Positions 35,480 through 44,891 of a DNA stretch of 64,000 nucleotides are shown here, in pieces. Position 1 is the first letter of the stretch. Each line of letters begins with the position of its first letter. The stretch comes from Mycobacteroides chelonae CCUG 47445 (GTDB taxonomy: Bacteria; Actinomycetota; Actinomycetes; Mycobacteriales; Mycobacteriaceae). The stretch is taken from contig NZ_CP007220.1 in NCBI RefSeq assembly GCF_001632805.1, positions 248,001-312,000 on the forward strand. Reading direction: 5' to 3'. Below the pieces are notes generated by a model. That model saw only the letters and a program-made list of their open reading frames with translations. It searched no databases and had not been told where the DNA came from. The translations under genes and the position numbers were made by a program.

Positions 35480-37327
35480 TTGGTATTGACTGACATACAG
35501 GTGAGTGGGGCGCGCGAAGGGGGCCCCACCGCGTTAGCCGTGCTGCGGTTGTTGGCATCGGGAACCGCGCCCGATGTCTTCGAAGCACGGCTCAAGGAGA
35601 TCGCCCGGGAATCCTCGCCGCCGTGGAGTGCTGCGGATTTGCACCGCGCCCGTGGATACGCCGAACGCATCTACGGGCTCATCGAGACACAGAATCAACG
35701 TGAGGCCCGGCTGTCCAACCTGGTCGGCGTGGCCATCGAATTGCTCGGATGCCACGATATCGACGAGGCCTCGACCACCCTGGTGAAGCGGGCACGGATC
35801 ATGCTCGACGCCGACTTCGCGTTCATCTCGGTGCGCGATGACTCCGGACCCGAGGTACGACACCATGTCCGTTATGTCGATGGATCTACCACCGCGATCA
35901 ATCGAAGCCTGTACTTCCCGATCGGTGACGACATCGGATTGGTGAGTCAGTATCGGCCCGGCCACGGTCCGGTGTGGACCGCCGATTACCCGTCCGACAC
36001 CCGATTCAGCCGGGCCAGCGACGGTGACGCCGCTATGCGCTCCGAAGGTGTGCACAGTCTGATGATCATGCCGATGGAGCACGAGGGTCAGCACTTCGGC
36101 AACCTCTATGTCGGTTCACGGACGGTGCGCAGCTTCACCGCCGCCGAGCGGTCCCTCTTCGTGAGTCTCTGCTCGTTCGCGGGTATCGCGCTGGCGCGCG
36201 CCGACGAATTCTCCAGCAATACAGCGCAAATCAGTGAATTGGAGCAGCGGATCGAGCTGCGGACCAAGCTTCTGGATGCCGGAGCCGGCCCCGGTGGCAT
36301 GGACAGCTTTGTCCTTGCGGCATCGGAACGCCTAGGAGTCGCGATACGGGTGACCGGGCATGACGGCGCGGAGATCGCCTCGTACAAATGGGAATCCGAC
36401 CCCGAAGACTATGTGACGACCGCGCTCACGGTGGGCGATGACTACCACGGCGAGCTGTCGGTGGCCAGCCTGGACGACGCGCCCGTCTCGGTGTATCCGC
36501 TGAAGCTACAAGATCTCGCCACCACGGCCGCAGTGGTCATGTCCGGCGATAATCGGATGTCGTTGTCGGTGGCCCAGTTGCGTGACGACCTGCTCCATGA
36601 CGTATTGGATTCACGTCAGCGCGACAATCGATTGGTTCAAACCTACGCCCGCCGTTTGTCTTTGGACCTCAACCAGCCGCATATCGTGGTGATCGTTCGA
36701 CCCGAACGTGGTGGACTGGACCGCGCAGCACTGTGGTCGGCGTCATTCGCCTCTCGGGTGGGTGGATTACGAGCCACCCAGGACGAGGTGGTAGTGCTGC
36801 TTGTTCCGGGATCTGATCCGGGCCGCACCGCACAGGCGGTATGGGACGAGACCACCACGCACCTGCGCATGCCGGTCACGGTGTCCTCCGCAGGGCCCTC
36901 GGACCGCGTCGAGTCCATCGAGGAGACCTATCAGGACGCATTGCGCTGTATGGACGCCATGAGCGCCCTGGGGGCGCTCGGAACGGCGGCCGCCGCAAAC
37001 GAACTCGGGTTCCTGGGGGTGCTGTTGTCGCGCCACCAGGACGTGGAGGGATTCGTCAGGTCCATGGTCGGTCCCGTCATCGACTATGACGACGAACGTG
37101 ACACCGACCTGCTCCAGACGCTCGATGTGTACTTCACGGTCGGCGCCAGCCCCACCCGCGCCGCCAAGATCCTGCACACACATCCCAACACGGTGGTGCG
37201 CCGGCTGGACCGGGTGAACGAACTACTGGGTGACGGTTGGCAGGATGCCGAGCGCCTCCTGGACACGCAGCTCGCCATCAAGCTGTGGAAAGTTCGTGGT
37301 TCGCTGCTCACTCGCCAGACCGGGTGA
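35480..37327 (+). CDS. GAF-domain PucR/CdaR-type transcriptional regulator
   Basis: A 615-residue regulator. A GAF sensor lies at about residues 75-245 (from VAIELLGCHDIDEAS to the FVSLCSFAGIALARA helix). A linker domain leads to a PucR-type C-terminal helix-turn-helix (TLDVYFTVGASPTRAAKILHTHPNTVVRRLDR in segments). Such proteins usually activate nearby catabolic or secondary-metabolite genes when a small aromatic or metabolic ligand binds GAF. It sits between the two operons and is the best candidate for binding the shared motif. TTG at 35480 is uncertain; TTG 35486 or GTG 35501 are alternatives. It overlaps the convergent gene by 105 bp. Confidence 0.85.
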   Translation: MVLTDIQVSGAREGGPTALAVLRLLASGTAPDVFEARLKEIARESSPPWSAADLHRARGYAERIYGLIETQNQREARLSNLVGVAIELLGCHDIDEASTTLVKRARIMLDADFAFISVRDDSGPEVRHHVRYVDGSTTAINRSLYFPIGDDIGLVSQYRPGHGPVWTADYPSDTRFSRASDGDAAMRSEGVHSLMIMPMEHEGQHFGNLYVGSRTVRSFTAAERSLFVSLCSFAGIALARADEFSSNTAQISELEQRIELRTKLLDAGAGPGGMDSFVLAASERLGVAIRVTGHDGAEIASYKWESDPEDYVTTALTVGDDYHGELSVASLDDAPVSVYPLKLQDLATTAAVVMSGDNRMSLSVAQLRDDLLHDVLDSRQRDNRLVQTYARRLSLDLNQPHIVVIVRPERGGLDRAALWSASFASRVGGLRATQDEVVVLLVPGSDPGRTAQAVWDETTTHLRMPVTVSSAGPSDRVESIEETYQDALRCMDAMSALGALGTAAAANELGFLGVLLSRHQDVEGFVRSMVGPVIDYDDERDTDLLQTLDVYFTVGASPTRAAKILHTHPNTVVRRLDRVNELLGDGWQDAERLLDTQLAIKLWKVRGSLLTRQTG

Positions 37328-38509
37328 CACCAGGCATCCGACCGTAGCGGCGATCGACACCAGGGTTGCGTGGCGGTGCCATCCGGTGAACGAGCGCCCC
37401 GCGAAGTCCTGCATGCCCATGCGGTTCGCCAGGTGCAGGTATCCCTGCTGCACGTGATCGGCCAGTGCCACCTGGTGTGCCTGAGACGAGGTGGAGAACT
37501 CGGGGTCGTTGGTCAGCCAGAGTTCGGTACGAGCCCGCGAATGATCCAGTGGCGTCATGCCGACGAGGGTCAACGGTGTCCGTGAACGAGCCGCGGACGG
37601 GTCGGCCAGCTGCACCTTCGCGATGCTGATCAGGTGGCGACGCCCCTGGTAGACGTACTGTTCGGTGCGTCGCGAGCCCTTCGTGGCCTGCACGATTTGT
37701 GCTGCCGGAAGTACGCGGCCCTGATAGCCCACGAACGCCGGGTCGACAATCTGCAGTTGCAGGTCGCCCGATACTCGTGAGGTCGCGACCTGGTGGGTCA
37801 AGCTGCCGAACAGCTGGGTCAGATCCGCGCCGTTGGCGCCCAGCAGGTCGAAGACCACCGGGGCATTCGACGGTCGGGCCACCTTGAGAAACTCCTGGAA
37901 AGCCGAGAGTGCGCATCCGCTGACAGATTCCAAGGGGTAGTCCTCGGGGATCGAGGTCTTGGATTTCTTGGTGGCCGATTCCAGCCAGGGCTGCGAGAGA
38001 TGCAGACGCCAGCTGACGGGCACCGCGAATCCGTCGGCCGCCAGCCACACACTGAGCGCCAGCTGACCATTGACAGCACGCCCGGCGCGGGGGCAGTAGC
38101 GGCGGTCCACTCCCACCGAGTGCACTCCGGCCTTGGGAATCAGCATCGGCGTGACCACCCAGGCGGCGGGGTGATAGGCGCTGGTGAGGTAGCTCGTCAG
38201 ATCTCGACGGACCGACCACCAATCCCACGTGGAGCTATTGACGAAGTGATGCAGGTTCTGCTCACTCACCTCGCGCCCCATGGACTGCCCCATGGTGGCT
38301 GCCATGTTCCGAGCGGACTTGCGGCCGCGGACCTTCAGCAGGCCGGTGACATAGTCCTCACCCTTGGCCCGCTGGTCGCACCGTGGCAGTGATCGCAGCA
38401 CGTCGGGGCACACGTGCGCCGCCACCGACGCCATGGCGTCGACCGGAGAAACACGAGGACGCGTGTCGAATAGTTCGGGTGCGGCCTGCACCTTGGTCGC
38501 AGATGTCAT
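37223..38509 (-). CDS. IS701-like transposase-derived protein, probably inactive as a transposase
   Basis: A 428-residue protein aligning by eye with IS701-type DDE proteins: an RGRKSARNMA segment, LHHFVNSSTWDWW, then PKAGVHSVGVDRRYC and AGRSFTGWHRHATLVS. The first catalytic Asp, normally just before GFPK/GFLK, is replaced in WVVTPMLIPK. The late Glu of the F-E-GRSW-type motif is Ala in DFAGRSF. No terminal inverted repeats or target duplications are visible. It is intact with no stops, so I infer a domesticated DNA-binding protein, perhaps a regulator of the cluster. The 3' end overlaps the PucR-like gene by 105 bp. Confidence 0.75.
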   Translation of the reverse strand: MTSATKVQAAPELFDTRPRVSPVDAMASVAAHVCPDVLRSLPRCDQRAKGEDYVTGLLKVRGRKSARNMAATMGQSMGREVSEQNLHHFVNSSTWDWWSVRRDLTSYLTSAYHPAAWVVTPMLIPKAGVHSVGVDRRYCPRAGRAVNGQLALSVWLAADGFAVPVSWRLHLSQPWLESATKKSKTSIPEDYPLESVSGCALSAFQEFLKVARPSNAPVVFDLLGANGADLTQLFGSLTHQVATSRVSGDLQLQIVDPAFVGYQGRVLPAAQIVQATKGSRRTEQYVYQGRRHLISIAKVQLADPSAARSRTPLTLVGMTPLDHSRARTELWLTNDPEFSTSSQAHQVALADHVQQGYLHLANRMGMQDFAGRSFTGWHRHATLVSIAATVGCLVSPGLASEQRTTNFPQLDGELRVQEALGILPTVTQ

Positions 38510-38603
38510 GTCTGGAGCACCTCAATGAATTAGCGGGTGATCGATGTCGACCTCAGAATGGGCGAGATGCGTCCTGGGGAACAGGTATTGGCACCACACA
38601 AAG

Positions 38604-38773
38604 TGACGGACTATGCGTGTGGCCCGCTACACCCATCGCGGTGGACGAATAGGTGATGACAGATATGTGAACAACCCCGTGACCAGCGAATGGTTAGCCG
38701 CATCCTGAGTCGCTAGGTGGCGCAATGGGGCGCCTGGGGGGTCAACTTGACGGATTGTCTCCGAACTGACGAA
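38604..38773 (+). promoter_or_regulatory. TGACGGA motifs upstream of esterase and transposase-like gene
   Basis: The 314-bp gap 38510-38823 has no gene. It holds TGACGGAC (38604-38611), ACTTGACGGAT (38745-38755) and a weaker ACTGACGAAT copy (38765-38774) about 20 bp on. This mirrors the paired arrangement before operon 1. The site at 38745 is about 70 bp before the esterase start. Nothing else is recognised in the gap. Confidence 0.45.
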
Positions 38774-38823
38774 TTGAATTCGCGATTGTTTGGTGCGCGA
38801 CGCCCCATCTCGAAGATAGAGAG

Positions 38824-40449
38824 GTGATTACCCGGCGGGCGTTGCTAGGCACGACATTTGCGTTGGCTGGGGCGGCCGCACTAGCGGGCTGTGGCTCGCA
38901 GGCCAGTGCGGCGGATCCGCAAGTTTCGGTCACCGGTGGCGCGATCCGCGGGGGAACGGCGGGAAAGGTCCACGTCTTCCGCGGCATTCCCTACGCACAG
39001 CCGCCGACCGGGGAGAACCGTTTTCGTTCCCCCCGTCCGGCGGTTCCGTGGCGAAATACTTTGAACACCACACGGTTCGGACCTGACTTCATCCAACCGG
39101 CCGGTGGTGACCCGGTGCGCCAGGAAGACGCGTTGTATGCCAACGTCTGGACGCCCACGGTGGACGCGGGAGCCAAGCTGCCCGTCATCGTCTACATCCA
39201 TGGTGGCGGCTGGTCCCGGGGAGCGGGCAGTCTCCCGGTGTACGACGGGGCGGCGCTCGCCGAGCGCGTCGGAGCAGTCGTCGTCAACTTCAATTACCGG
39301 CTGGGTGCCTTCGGCTTCTGCGGTCATCCCGCGCTCGAAGATCCCGACACCGGACTGCACACCAACTGGGGTCTGCAGGACCAGATCGCACTGTTGCGGT
39401 GGGTTAGTGAGAATGCCAAGGCTTTTGGTGGTGACCCGGGCAACATCACGCTCGTCGGCACCTCGGCGGGCGGCGCCAGCACCTGGCAATTGGCCCTGCA
39501 CCCGCAGACCAGGCCGCTGCTGCGCCGAATCATCAGCATCAGCCAGGCCCATGTCTGGAGTCCGTATCTGAGCTTGACGCCCGACGATGCCACGGCGGTG
39601 TTCGACGCACTGGCCGCCGCGCAGGGGGTTTCGGTCAAGAACCTGAAAGAGGTCCCCGCCGATCGGATCCGCGACTGGTGGGTGGCGCAGTTCGCCCTGC
39701 CGAGGTCGCAGCGTGTGGCCAAGAGCGGTCGGCAGTATCGCGGACCGGTTCTGGATCCGGTGTTGCTCCCGGCCTTCGACGTCAATCAACCGATACCGGA
39801 TATCCCCACCATCTCCATCTACACCAGCACGGAGGGTTCGTTCTTCACCGGACCCAACGCGCCTGACCCGCAACCGCAGCCGACCGATGCGGCGTCACTG
39901 CACGCTGCCTTCCGCGACATCCTCGAGCAGGGCGTATCGCCGTTATCCGACGCGACCGTTGCCGATGCTGTTGCCGTCTATACGGATTCGGCACGACAGG
40001 ATGGCCGCCCAACCGATCCGCTGTCGTTGTGGACCGAACTGTGGGGCGATGCGCTGATCCGGCACGACATCCTTGCCTTCACCCGCCGCGCGACGGTCGA
40101 GCGGCGCGCGCCGCTGTATCTGATGGAGTACGCACACCCGGTACAGCCTCCGTATTTCGGCGTACCGCACGAATCGACATCACCTTTCCTCTTCGGCACC
40201 TACGCGCATCCTTCCAATGTGGCCAAGTTCGGAGACGGGCCGAAGGAGCGTGAAACCTCCGCCGCTTTCATGGATCTGGTAGCGGAGTTCGCACATGGCC
40301 GCGCACCGGCAAGTCCGCGGCTTCCGCAATGGGATCCGGTTGGCCAGGACTTGCGGCAGCTCGTGCTTCGCGACGGTGCCGGAACAATCGCCACCCCTAC
40401 CAAGACCACACAGCTGGGCGTTCTTGACGCAGTCCAGTGGGGCAAGTGA
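38824..40449 (+). CDS. Exported type B carboxylesterase (Tat/lipoprotein signal)
   Basis: A 541-residue carboxylesterase of the cholinesterase-like family. The start region has twin arginines (TRRALLGT), a hydrophobic stretch and a lipobox-like ALAGC, so it may leave by Tat and be lipidated. The oxyanion motif is IHGGGWSRG, the nucleophile elbow is GTSAGGAS, and RGIPYAQPP is typical. It would hydrolyse esters outside the cytoplasm, for example releasing or detoxifying a cluster product. GTG start; it is followed 31 bases on by the DAHP synthase gene, so it probably leads operon 2. Confidence 0.85.
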   Translation: MITRRALLGTTFALAGAAALAGCGSQASAADPQVSVTGGAIRGGTAGKVHVFRGIPYAQPPTGENRFRSPRPAVPWRNTLNTTRFGPDFIQPAGGDPVRQEDALYANVWTPTVDAGAKLPVIVYIHGGGWSRGAGSLPVYDGAALAERVGAVVVNFNYRLGAFGFCGHPALEDPDTGLHTNWGLQDQIALLRWVSENAKAFGGDPGNITLVGTSAGGASTWQLALHPQTRPLLRRIISISQAHVWSPYLSLTPDDATAVFDALAAAQGVSVKNLKEVPADRIRDWWVAQFALPRSQRVAKSGRQYRGPVLDPVLLPAFDVNQPIPDIPTISIYTSTEGSFFTGPNAPDPQPQPTDAASLHAAFRDILEQGVSPLSDATVADAVAVYTDSARQDGRPTDPLSLWTELWGDALIRHDILAFTRRATVERRAPLYLMEYAHPVQPPYFGVPHESTSPFLFGTYAHPSNVAKFGDGPKERETSAAFMDLVAEFAHGRAPASPRLPQWDPVGQDLRQLVLRDGAGTIATPTKTTQLGVLDAVQWGK

Positions 40450-40480
40450 ATCAGAAATCAATCGAATGGAGATCACGAGA

Positions 40481-41647
40481 ATGACTGCGCCATCACTGCT
40501 GCTCGACACCGGACGTGCGGTACAACAGCCGGTCTGGGAGAACCACGCACATCTGGAACGTGTGCGTGCCGAACTCAGCGAGCTGCCCGCATTGATCGGG
40601 GCCGACGAGATCAGGACTCTGCGCACGCTGCTGAGCACCGTCGCTCAGGGCCGCGCCACCATCATTCAGGCGGGCGACTGCGCGGAGGATCCGCAGGAGT
40701 CGACCAACGCGCACGTGGCCCGCAAGGTAGCGCTGCTCAACGTACTCGCCGGCACGATGCGGATGAAGACTCACCGGCCGGTGCTGCGGGTCGGACGCAT
40801 CGGCGGCCAATACGCGAAGCCGAGGTCTAAGCCCACCGAGACGATCGATGGCGTCGAACTTCCCTCTTTCCGTGGGCATCTCGTCAATGGTCCGCAGCCT
40901 CATCCGGTGCATCGGCGTGCCAATCCGGATCGGATGCTCGCCGGTTATTGGGCCGCGAACCGGGTGATGGGTCATCTGGGTTGGCGGGTGCCGTCCTCGC
41001 TCTCGGTCATCGAGCCGCCGGTGTGGACGTCCCACGAGGCGCTGCTGCTGGACTACGAGGCGCCGCAGCTGCGTCGCGACGGCGAGAACCGCATGGTGCT
41101 CACGTCCACGCACTGGCCCTGGATCGGTGACCGGACCCGCCATCTGGACGGGCCGCATGTCGAATTGTTCTCGCGCATCGCCAATCCTGTGGCATGCAAG
41201 GTGGGCCCGTCGATGACGACCGAGGATCTCCTCGCGCTGTGCGACAAGCTGGATCCGGAGCACGAGAGTGGGCGGTTGACGCTGATCGCGCGGTTGGGTG
41301 CGTCGGCTGTACGCGACAAGCTGCCGGAATTGGTTGCCGCAGTGCGTGAATCCGGACACCCCGTGATCTGGCTGTGCGATCCGCTGCACGCCAATACCGT
41401 GTCCACCGAGTCCGGGTACAAGACGAGGCACGTCCAGACGGCCATCGATGAGGTCCGCGGCTTCCGTGAGGTACTTGCCGAGGCGGGTGTGCACGCGGGT
41501 GGATTGCACCTGGAAGCCACGCCCGACGACGTCGTCGAGTGCGTCCTCGACGGCTCACAGAACCACGAGGTAGGTCAGCGGTATTCGACGCTGTGCGATC
41601 CGCGCCTCAATACGGCGCAGGCCACCGAAGTGGTGTCGGCATGGTAG
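40481..41647 (+). CDS. Class II DAHP synthase (PhzC-type)
   Basis: A 388-residue type II 3-deoxy-D-arabino-heptulosonate-7-phosphate synthase, the first step of the shikimate pathway. Family motifs: QAGDCAED (metal Cys), RVGRIGGQYAKPRS, the KVGP loop, WLCDPLHANT (metal His), HLEATPDDVVEC (metal Glu), and CDPRLNTAQA. It lacks the N-terminal extension used for aromatic feedback control in mycobacterial AroG (about 460 residues), as in PhzC of phenazine clusters. That would let it boost chorismate for a secondary pathway. ATG at 40481 with GGAG upstream. Overlaps the SDR gene by 7 bp. Confidence 0.92.
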   Translation: MTAPSLLLDTGRAVQQPVWENHAHLERVRAELSELPALIGADEIRTLRTLLSTVAQGRATIIQAGDCAEDPQESTNAHVARKVALLNVLAGTMRMKTHRPVLRVGRIGGQYAKPRSKPTETIDGVELPSFRGHLVNGPQPHPVHRRANPDRMLAGYWAANRVMGHLGWRVPSSLSVIEPPVWTSHEALLLDYEAPQLRRDGENRMVLTSTHWPWIGDRTRHLDGPHVELFSRIANPVACKVGPSMTTEDLLALCDKLDPEHESGRLTLIARLGASAVRDKLPELVAAVRESGHPVIWLCDPLHANTVSTESGYKTRHVQTAIDEVRGFREVLAEAGVHAGGLHLEATPDDVVECVLDGSQNHEVGQRYSTLCDPRLNTAQATEVVSAW

Positions 41648-42399
41648 CGGTGGTCACCGGCGCCGGCGGGGGAGTCGGATCTCGTGTGGTGACCACGTTG
41701 GCTCGTCGGGACGAGCGGGTTGTTGCGGTGGACGTCGATGAGGTCGCCATCAAACAGCTCGTCGAGTACGCCGCCGACGAGGGGCTGGACATCATCGGGC
41801 AGGTGCTCGACATCACCGACGACACCGCGGTGGCGGTCGGGGTATCGGACATCGAGTCTCGGATCGGACCGATCACCTCATTGGTGAATGGTGCGGGAGT
41901 GCTGAGAACAGGTGCAGCGGTGGAGTTCTCGGATGCCGACTGGGCGCGGACCTTCGACGTCAACGTGCGCGCTCCCTTTGTTCTGAGCCGCGAGGTGGCT
42001 CGATACATGATTCCCCGCCGCGCAGGGTCGATCGTGACGATCGCCTCTAATGCCGCTCTGGTGGCTCGCAAGGGGATGACGGCGTACGCCGCATCCAAGG
42101 CGGCCGCCAACGCGTTCACCAAGAGTCTGGGGCTCGAGCTCGCCGAGCATGGAATCCGATGCAACGTCGTGGCGCCCGGCTCGACGGACACTCCCATGCT
42201 GCGCGCCATGCTGGGCGATTCCTCGGACTCCGGATTGGTGGCCGGCAGCCTGGACGACTTCAAGCCGGGGATTCCCCTGGGGCGCATCGCACAACCACAA
42301 CACATCGCCGACGCTGTGGCTTTTCTTTCTTCCGACCAAGCTGCCCACATCACCATGCACACGCTGGTGGTCGATGGCGGCGCGACGTTAGGGGTTTGA
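41641..42399 (+). CDS. SDR, candidate 2,3-dihydro-3-hydroxyanthranilate dehydrogenase
   Basis: A 252-residue classical SDR in the style of EntA/DhbA. It has the cofactor motif TGAGGGVGS, the LVNGAG segment, catalytic Ser in IASNAA, and Tyr/Lys in YAASKAA. Placed between a PhzC-like and a PhzD-like gene, it should oxidise trans-2,3-dihydro-3-hydroxyanthranilate to aromatic 3-hydroxyanthranilate, as EntA does for the 2,3-dihydroxybenzoate series. The start overlaps the DAHP synthase stop. The exact substrate is inferred from context. Confidence 0.85.
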   Translation: MVAVVTGAGGGVGSRVVTTLARRDERVVAVDVDEVAIKQLVEYAADEGLDIIGQVLDITDDTAVAVGVSDIESRIGPITSLVNGAGVLRTGAAVEFSDADWARTFDVNVRAPFVLSREVARYMIPRRAGSIVTIASNAALVARKGMTAYAASKAAANAFTKSLGLELAEHGIRCNVVAPGSTDTPMLRAMLGDSSDSGLVAGSLDDFKPGIPLGRIAQPQHIADAVAFLSSDQAAHITMHTLVVDGGATLGV

Positions 42400-42402
42400 C
42401 CA

Positions 42403-43038
42403 ATGACCACTGCCACCCGCGGCATCCCGATCATCGCCGAGTACGACCTGCCGACCGTGGATCTACTGCCCGCCAACACGGCGACATGGCAGATCGATCC
42501 CGCACGCGCCGTATTGCTCATTCACGACATGCAGCGCTATTTCCTCGCACCGCTGCCGGTGTCGTTGCGTGATCAACTGGTGAGCAATGTCGCGGCCATC
42601 CGCGACAGGTCGGTGGCCGCGGGTATCCCGATCGCCTACACCGCTCAGCCCGGCAGCATGACCCAGGAGCAGCGTGGCCTGCTCAAGGACTTCTGGGGCC
42701 CCGGGATGCGGGTGGACGAGGAGCACCGTCAGATCGTCGATCCGATCGCACCCGACGCGGGTGACTGGGTCTTCACCAAATGGCGGTACAGCGCCTTTCA
42801 TCGTTCTGCGTTGTTGGAACGGATGCACGCAGCGGGACGCGACCAGTTGGTGATCTGCGGCGTGTACGCACATGTGGGCGTGTTGATGACCGCGGTGGAC
42901 GCGTTCACCCACGATATCGAGACCTTCCTGGTTGCCGATGCGATCGCCGATTTCGACGACGAATCACACTGGATGGCTTTGGAATACGCGGCACGGCGGT
43001 GCGCCGTGCTGACCGTCACGGACGAGGTGCTGACATGA
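42403..43038 (+). CDS. PhzD-type isochorismatase
   Basis: A 211-residue isochorismatase-fold hydrolase. It has [10 protein letters not shown] with the catalytic Asp, FTKWRYSAF with the catalytic Lys, and [11 protein letters not shown], where a Cys nucleophile of related amidases is absent, as in PhzD and EntB. It has no carrier domain, which favours PhzD over EntB. In a PhzE context it should cleave the enolpyruvyl group from 2-amino-2-deoxyisochorismate to give dihydro-3-hydroxyanthranilate and pyruvate. ATGA overlap with the next gene. Confidence 0.9.
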   Translation: MTTATRGIPIIAEYDLPTVDLLPANTATWQIDPARAVLLIHDMQRYFLAPLPVSLRDQLVSNVAAIRDRSVAAGIPIAYTAQPGSMTQEQRGLLKDFWGPGMRVDEEHRQIVDPIAPDAGDWVFTKWRYSAFHRSALLERMHAAGRDQLVICGVYAHVGVLMTAVDAFTHDIETFLVADAIADFDDESHWMALEYAARRCAVLTVTDEVLT

Positions 43039-44891
43039 GCGATCTACTGGGACGTGTATTGGCGGGAGCAACCGGGCCATTTGCCCTGCTGTACCGCCCG
43101 GAATCCGGCGCACCCGATGCCGTCGACGTCGTCACCGGCACGGTGACATCTGTCGAGCGGATCGCCGACCTTCCGCTGCGTGACGGGCATAGTGGGCATG
43201 ACCTGCTGGCGTTGGTGCCGTACCGGCAGATCGCCGAGCGCGGATTTGTAGCGCCCGATGACGGTGCTCCGCTACTGGCGCTTGCCGTCGAGCAGCAGGA
43301 GTCGGCGCCGTTGTCGGAGGTGTTGGACCGAATTCCCGAGTATCCGGTGGTGGTGGGCCACAGCGATTTCGACATCGACGATGCGGAGTACGCGCGTCTG
43401 GCCTCGGGAATTATCTCCGAGGAGATCGGACAGGGGGCCGGAGCCAACTTCGTGCTCAAGCGGAACCTGTTGGTCCAGCTGCATGACTATTCGATCAACA
43501 CCGCGCTAACGCTCTTTCGGAGACTGCTGGAGCGGGAGAAGGGCGCGTACTGGACGTTCCTGGTGAGCACCGGCGAGCAGGTATTCATCGGCGCGACCCC
43601 CGAACGCCATATCAGCGTGCAGGATTCGTTGGCGGTGATGAATCCGATCAGCGGGACGTATCGATACGGTGCCAACGGCCCGAACCTGGATGCGGTGATG
43701 GAGTTCCTCGCCGACACCAAGGAATCCGACGAGCTCTACATGGTGGTCGATGAAGAGCTGAAGATGATGGCCCGAATCTGCCCCGATGGCGGGCAGGTGC
43801 AGGGACCGTACTTGAAGGAAATGGCGCGGCTCGCGCACACCGAGTATCTGATTTCCGGTGTTACTGATCGGGATCCGCGTGAGATCTTGGCCGAGACGAT
43901 GTTCGCGCCGACGGTGACGGGAAGCCCGCTGGAGAACGCGTGCCGTGTCATTCAACGGTATGAACCCAAGGGCCGCCGGTACTACAGCGGCGTTGCCGCA
44001 TTGATCAGCACAGACACGGCCGGTGTGCGGCAATTGGATTCGGCCATCTTGATCCGCACCGCGGAGATCGCACCAGGTGGCGCACTCACCGCGGGCACTG
44101 GCGCCACCATCGTTCGGCATTCCAACCCCGCGAGCGAGGCCGCCGAAACCCGTAGCAAGGCTGCCGGATTACTCTCTGCCTTGACGACACGTCGGGAGCT
44201 TCGCAGTCATCCCCGGGTGACGGAGGCTCTGGCCAGTCGCAACACCGGCATCGGGACCTTCTGGCTGGGACACGGATCGGGAGAGAACGCCGCGAATCTG
44301 GTGGGCCGCACCGCGCTGGTAGTCGACGCCGAGGACACGTTCACCTCGATGATCGGATTGCAATTGCGGGCCTTGGGTTTACGCGTAGACATCCGCCGAT
44401 TCGACGAGGATATCCAACCCGGCGCGCATGACATCCTGGTACTTGGCCCCGGCCCGGGCGATCCGACGGCCATCGATGTTCCGAAGATTGCGACACTGAC
44501 CGCTTTGACGAAGACCGCACTGACTCAGCGCATTCCGTTTCTATCGATCTGCCTGAGCCATCAGGTGCTGTGCCGGCAGTTGGGCCTGCCGGTTCGTCGT
44601 CGGGAGCAGCCCAATCAGGGCGTGCAGCGGCAGATCGATTTGTTCGGAACCGAGCGGCATGTCGGGTTCTACAACACCTTCGCCGCGGTGACGAGCGGGG
44701 AGTGGGTCGATACGCCCGCAGGGCGGGTGCAGATCAGTGCCGATGCCGTGACGGGTGAGGTTCATGCGGTGCGCGCCAAGCGGTTTGCATCCATCCAATT
44801 CCACGCAGAGTCCATCCTCACCCGCGATGGCGTGGGGATCTTCGGTGAGCTGCTCACGCCGCTGGCGACGGGTGTTCCGGTACTAGCATGA
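43035..44891 (+). CDS. PhzE-type 2-amino-2-deoxyisochorismate synthase
   Basis: A 618-residue fusion of a chorismate-utilising (anthranilate-synthase-like) domain, about residues 1-425, and a class I glutaminase domain, about 440-618. The first holds PISGTYRYG and the [15 protein letters not shown] stretch. The second has the nucleophile in ICLSHQVLC and the His-Glu pair in QFHAES. Length and fused order match PhzE (about 630), not the split TrpE/TrpG. It converts chorismate plus glutamine-derived ammonia to 2-amino-2-deoxyisochorismate. Anthranilate synthase is the alternative, but PhzD next door argues against it. Confidence 0.88.
   Translation: MSDLLGRVLAGATGPFALLYRPESGAPDAVDVVTGTVTSVERIADLPLRDGHSGHDLLALVPYRQIAERGFVAPDDGAPLLALAVEQQESAPLSEVLDRIPEYPVVVGHSDFDIDDAEYARLASGIISEEIGQGAGANFVLKRNLLVQLHDYSINTALTLFRRLLEREKGAYWTFLVSTGEQVFIGATPERHISVQDSLAVMNPISGTYRYGANGPNLDAVMEFLADTKESDELYMVVDEELKMMARICPDGGQVQGPYLKEMARLAHTEYLISGVTDRDPREILAETMFAPTVTGSPLENACRVIQRYEPKGRRYYSGVAALISTDTAGVRQLDSAILIRTAEIAPGGALTAGTGATIVRHSNPASEAAETRSKAAGLLSALTTRRELRSHPRVTEALASRNTGIGTFWLGHGSGENAANLVGRTALVVDAEDTFTSMIGLQLRALGLRVDIRRFDEDIQPGAHDILVLGPGPGDPTAIDVPKIATLTALTKTALTQRIPFLSICLSHQVLCRQLGLPVRRREQPNQGVQRQIDLFGTERHVGFYNTFAAVTSGEWVDTPAGRVQISADAVTGEVHAVRAKRFASIQFHAESILTRDGVGIFGELLTPLATGVPVLA

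Noticed and set aside
37223..38509. Intact insertion sequence
   Set aside because: No terminal inverted repeats or target duplication could be seen, and catalytic acidic residues appear replaced.
40481..44891. Complete phenazine pathway
   Set aside because: PhzC-, PhzD- and PhzE-like genes are present, but no phzF, phzA/B or phzG is seen, and the SDR would turn the shared intermediate into an aromatic acid.
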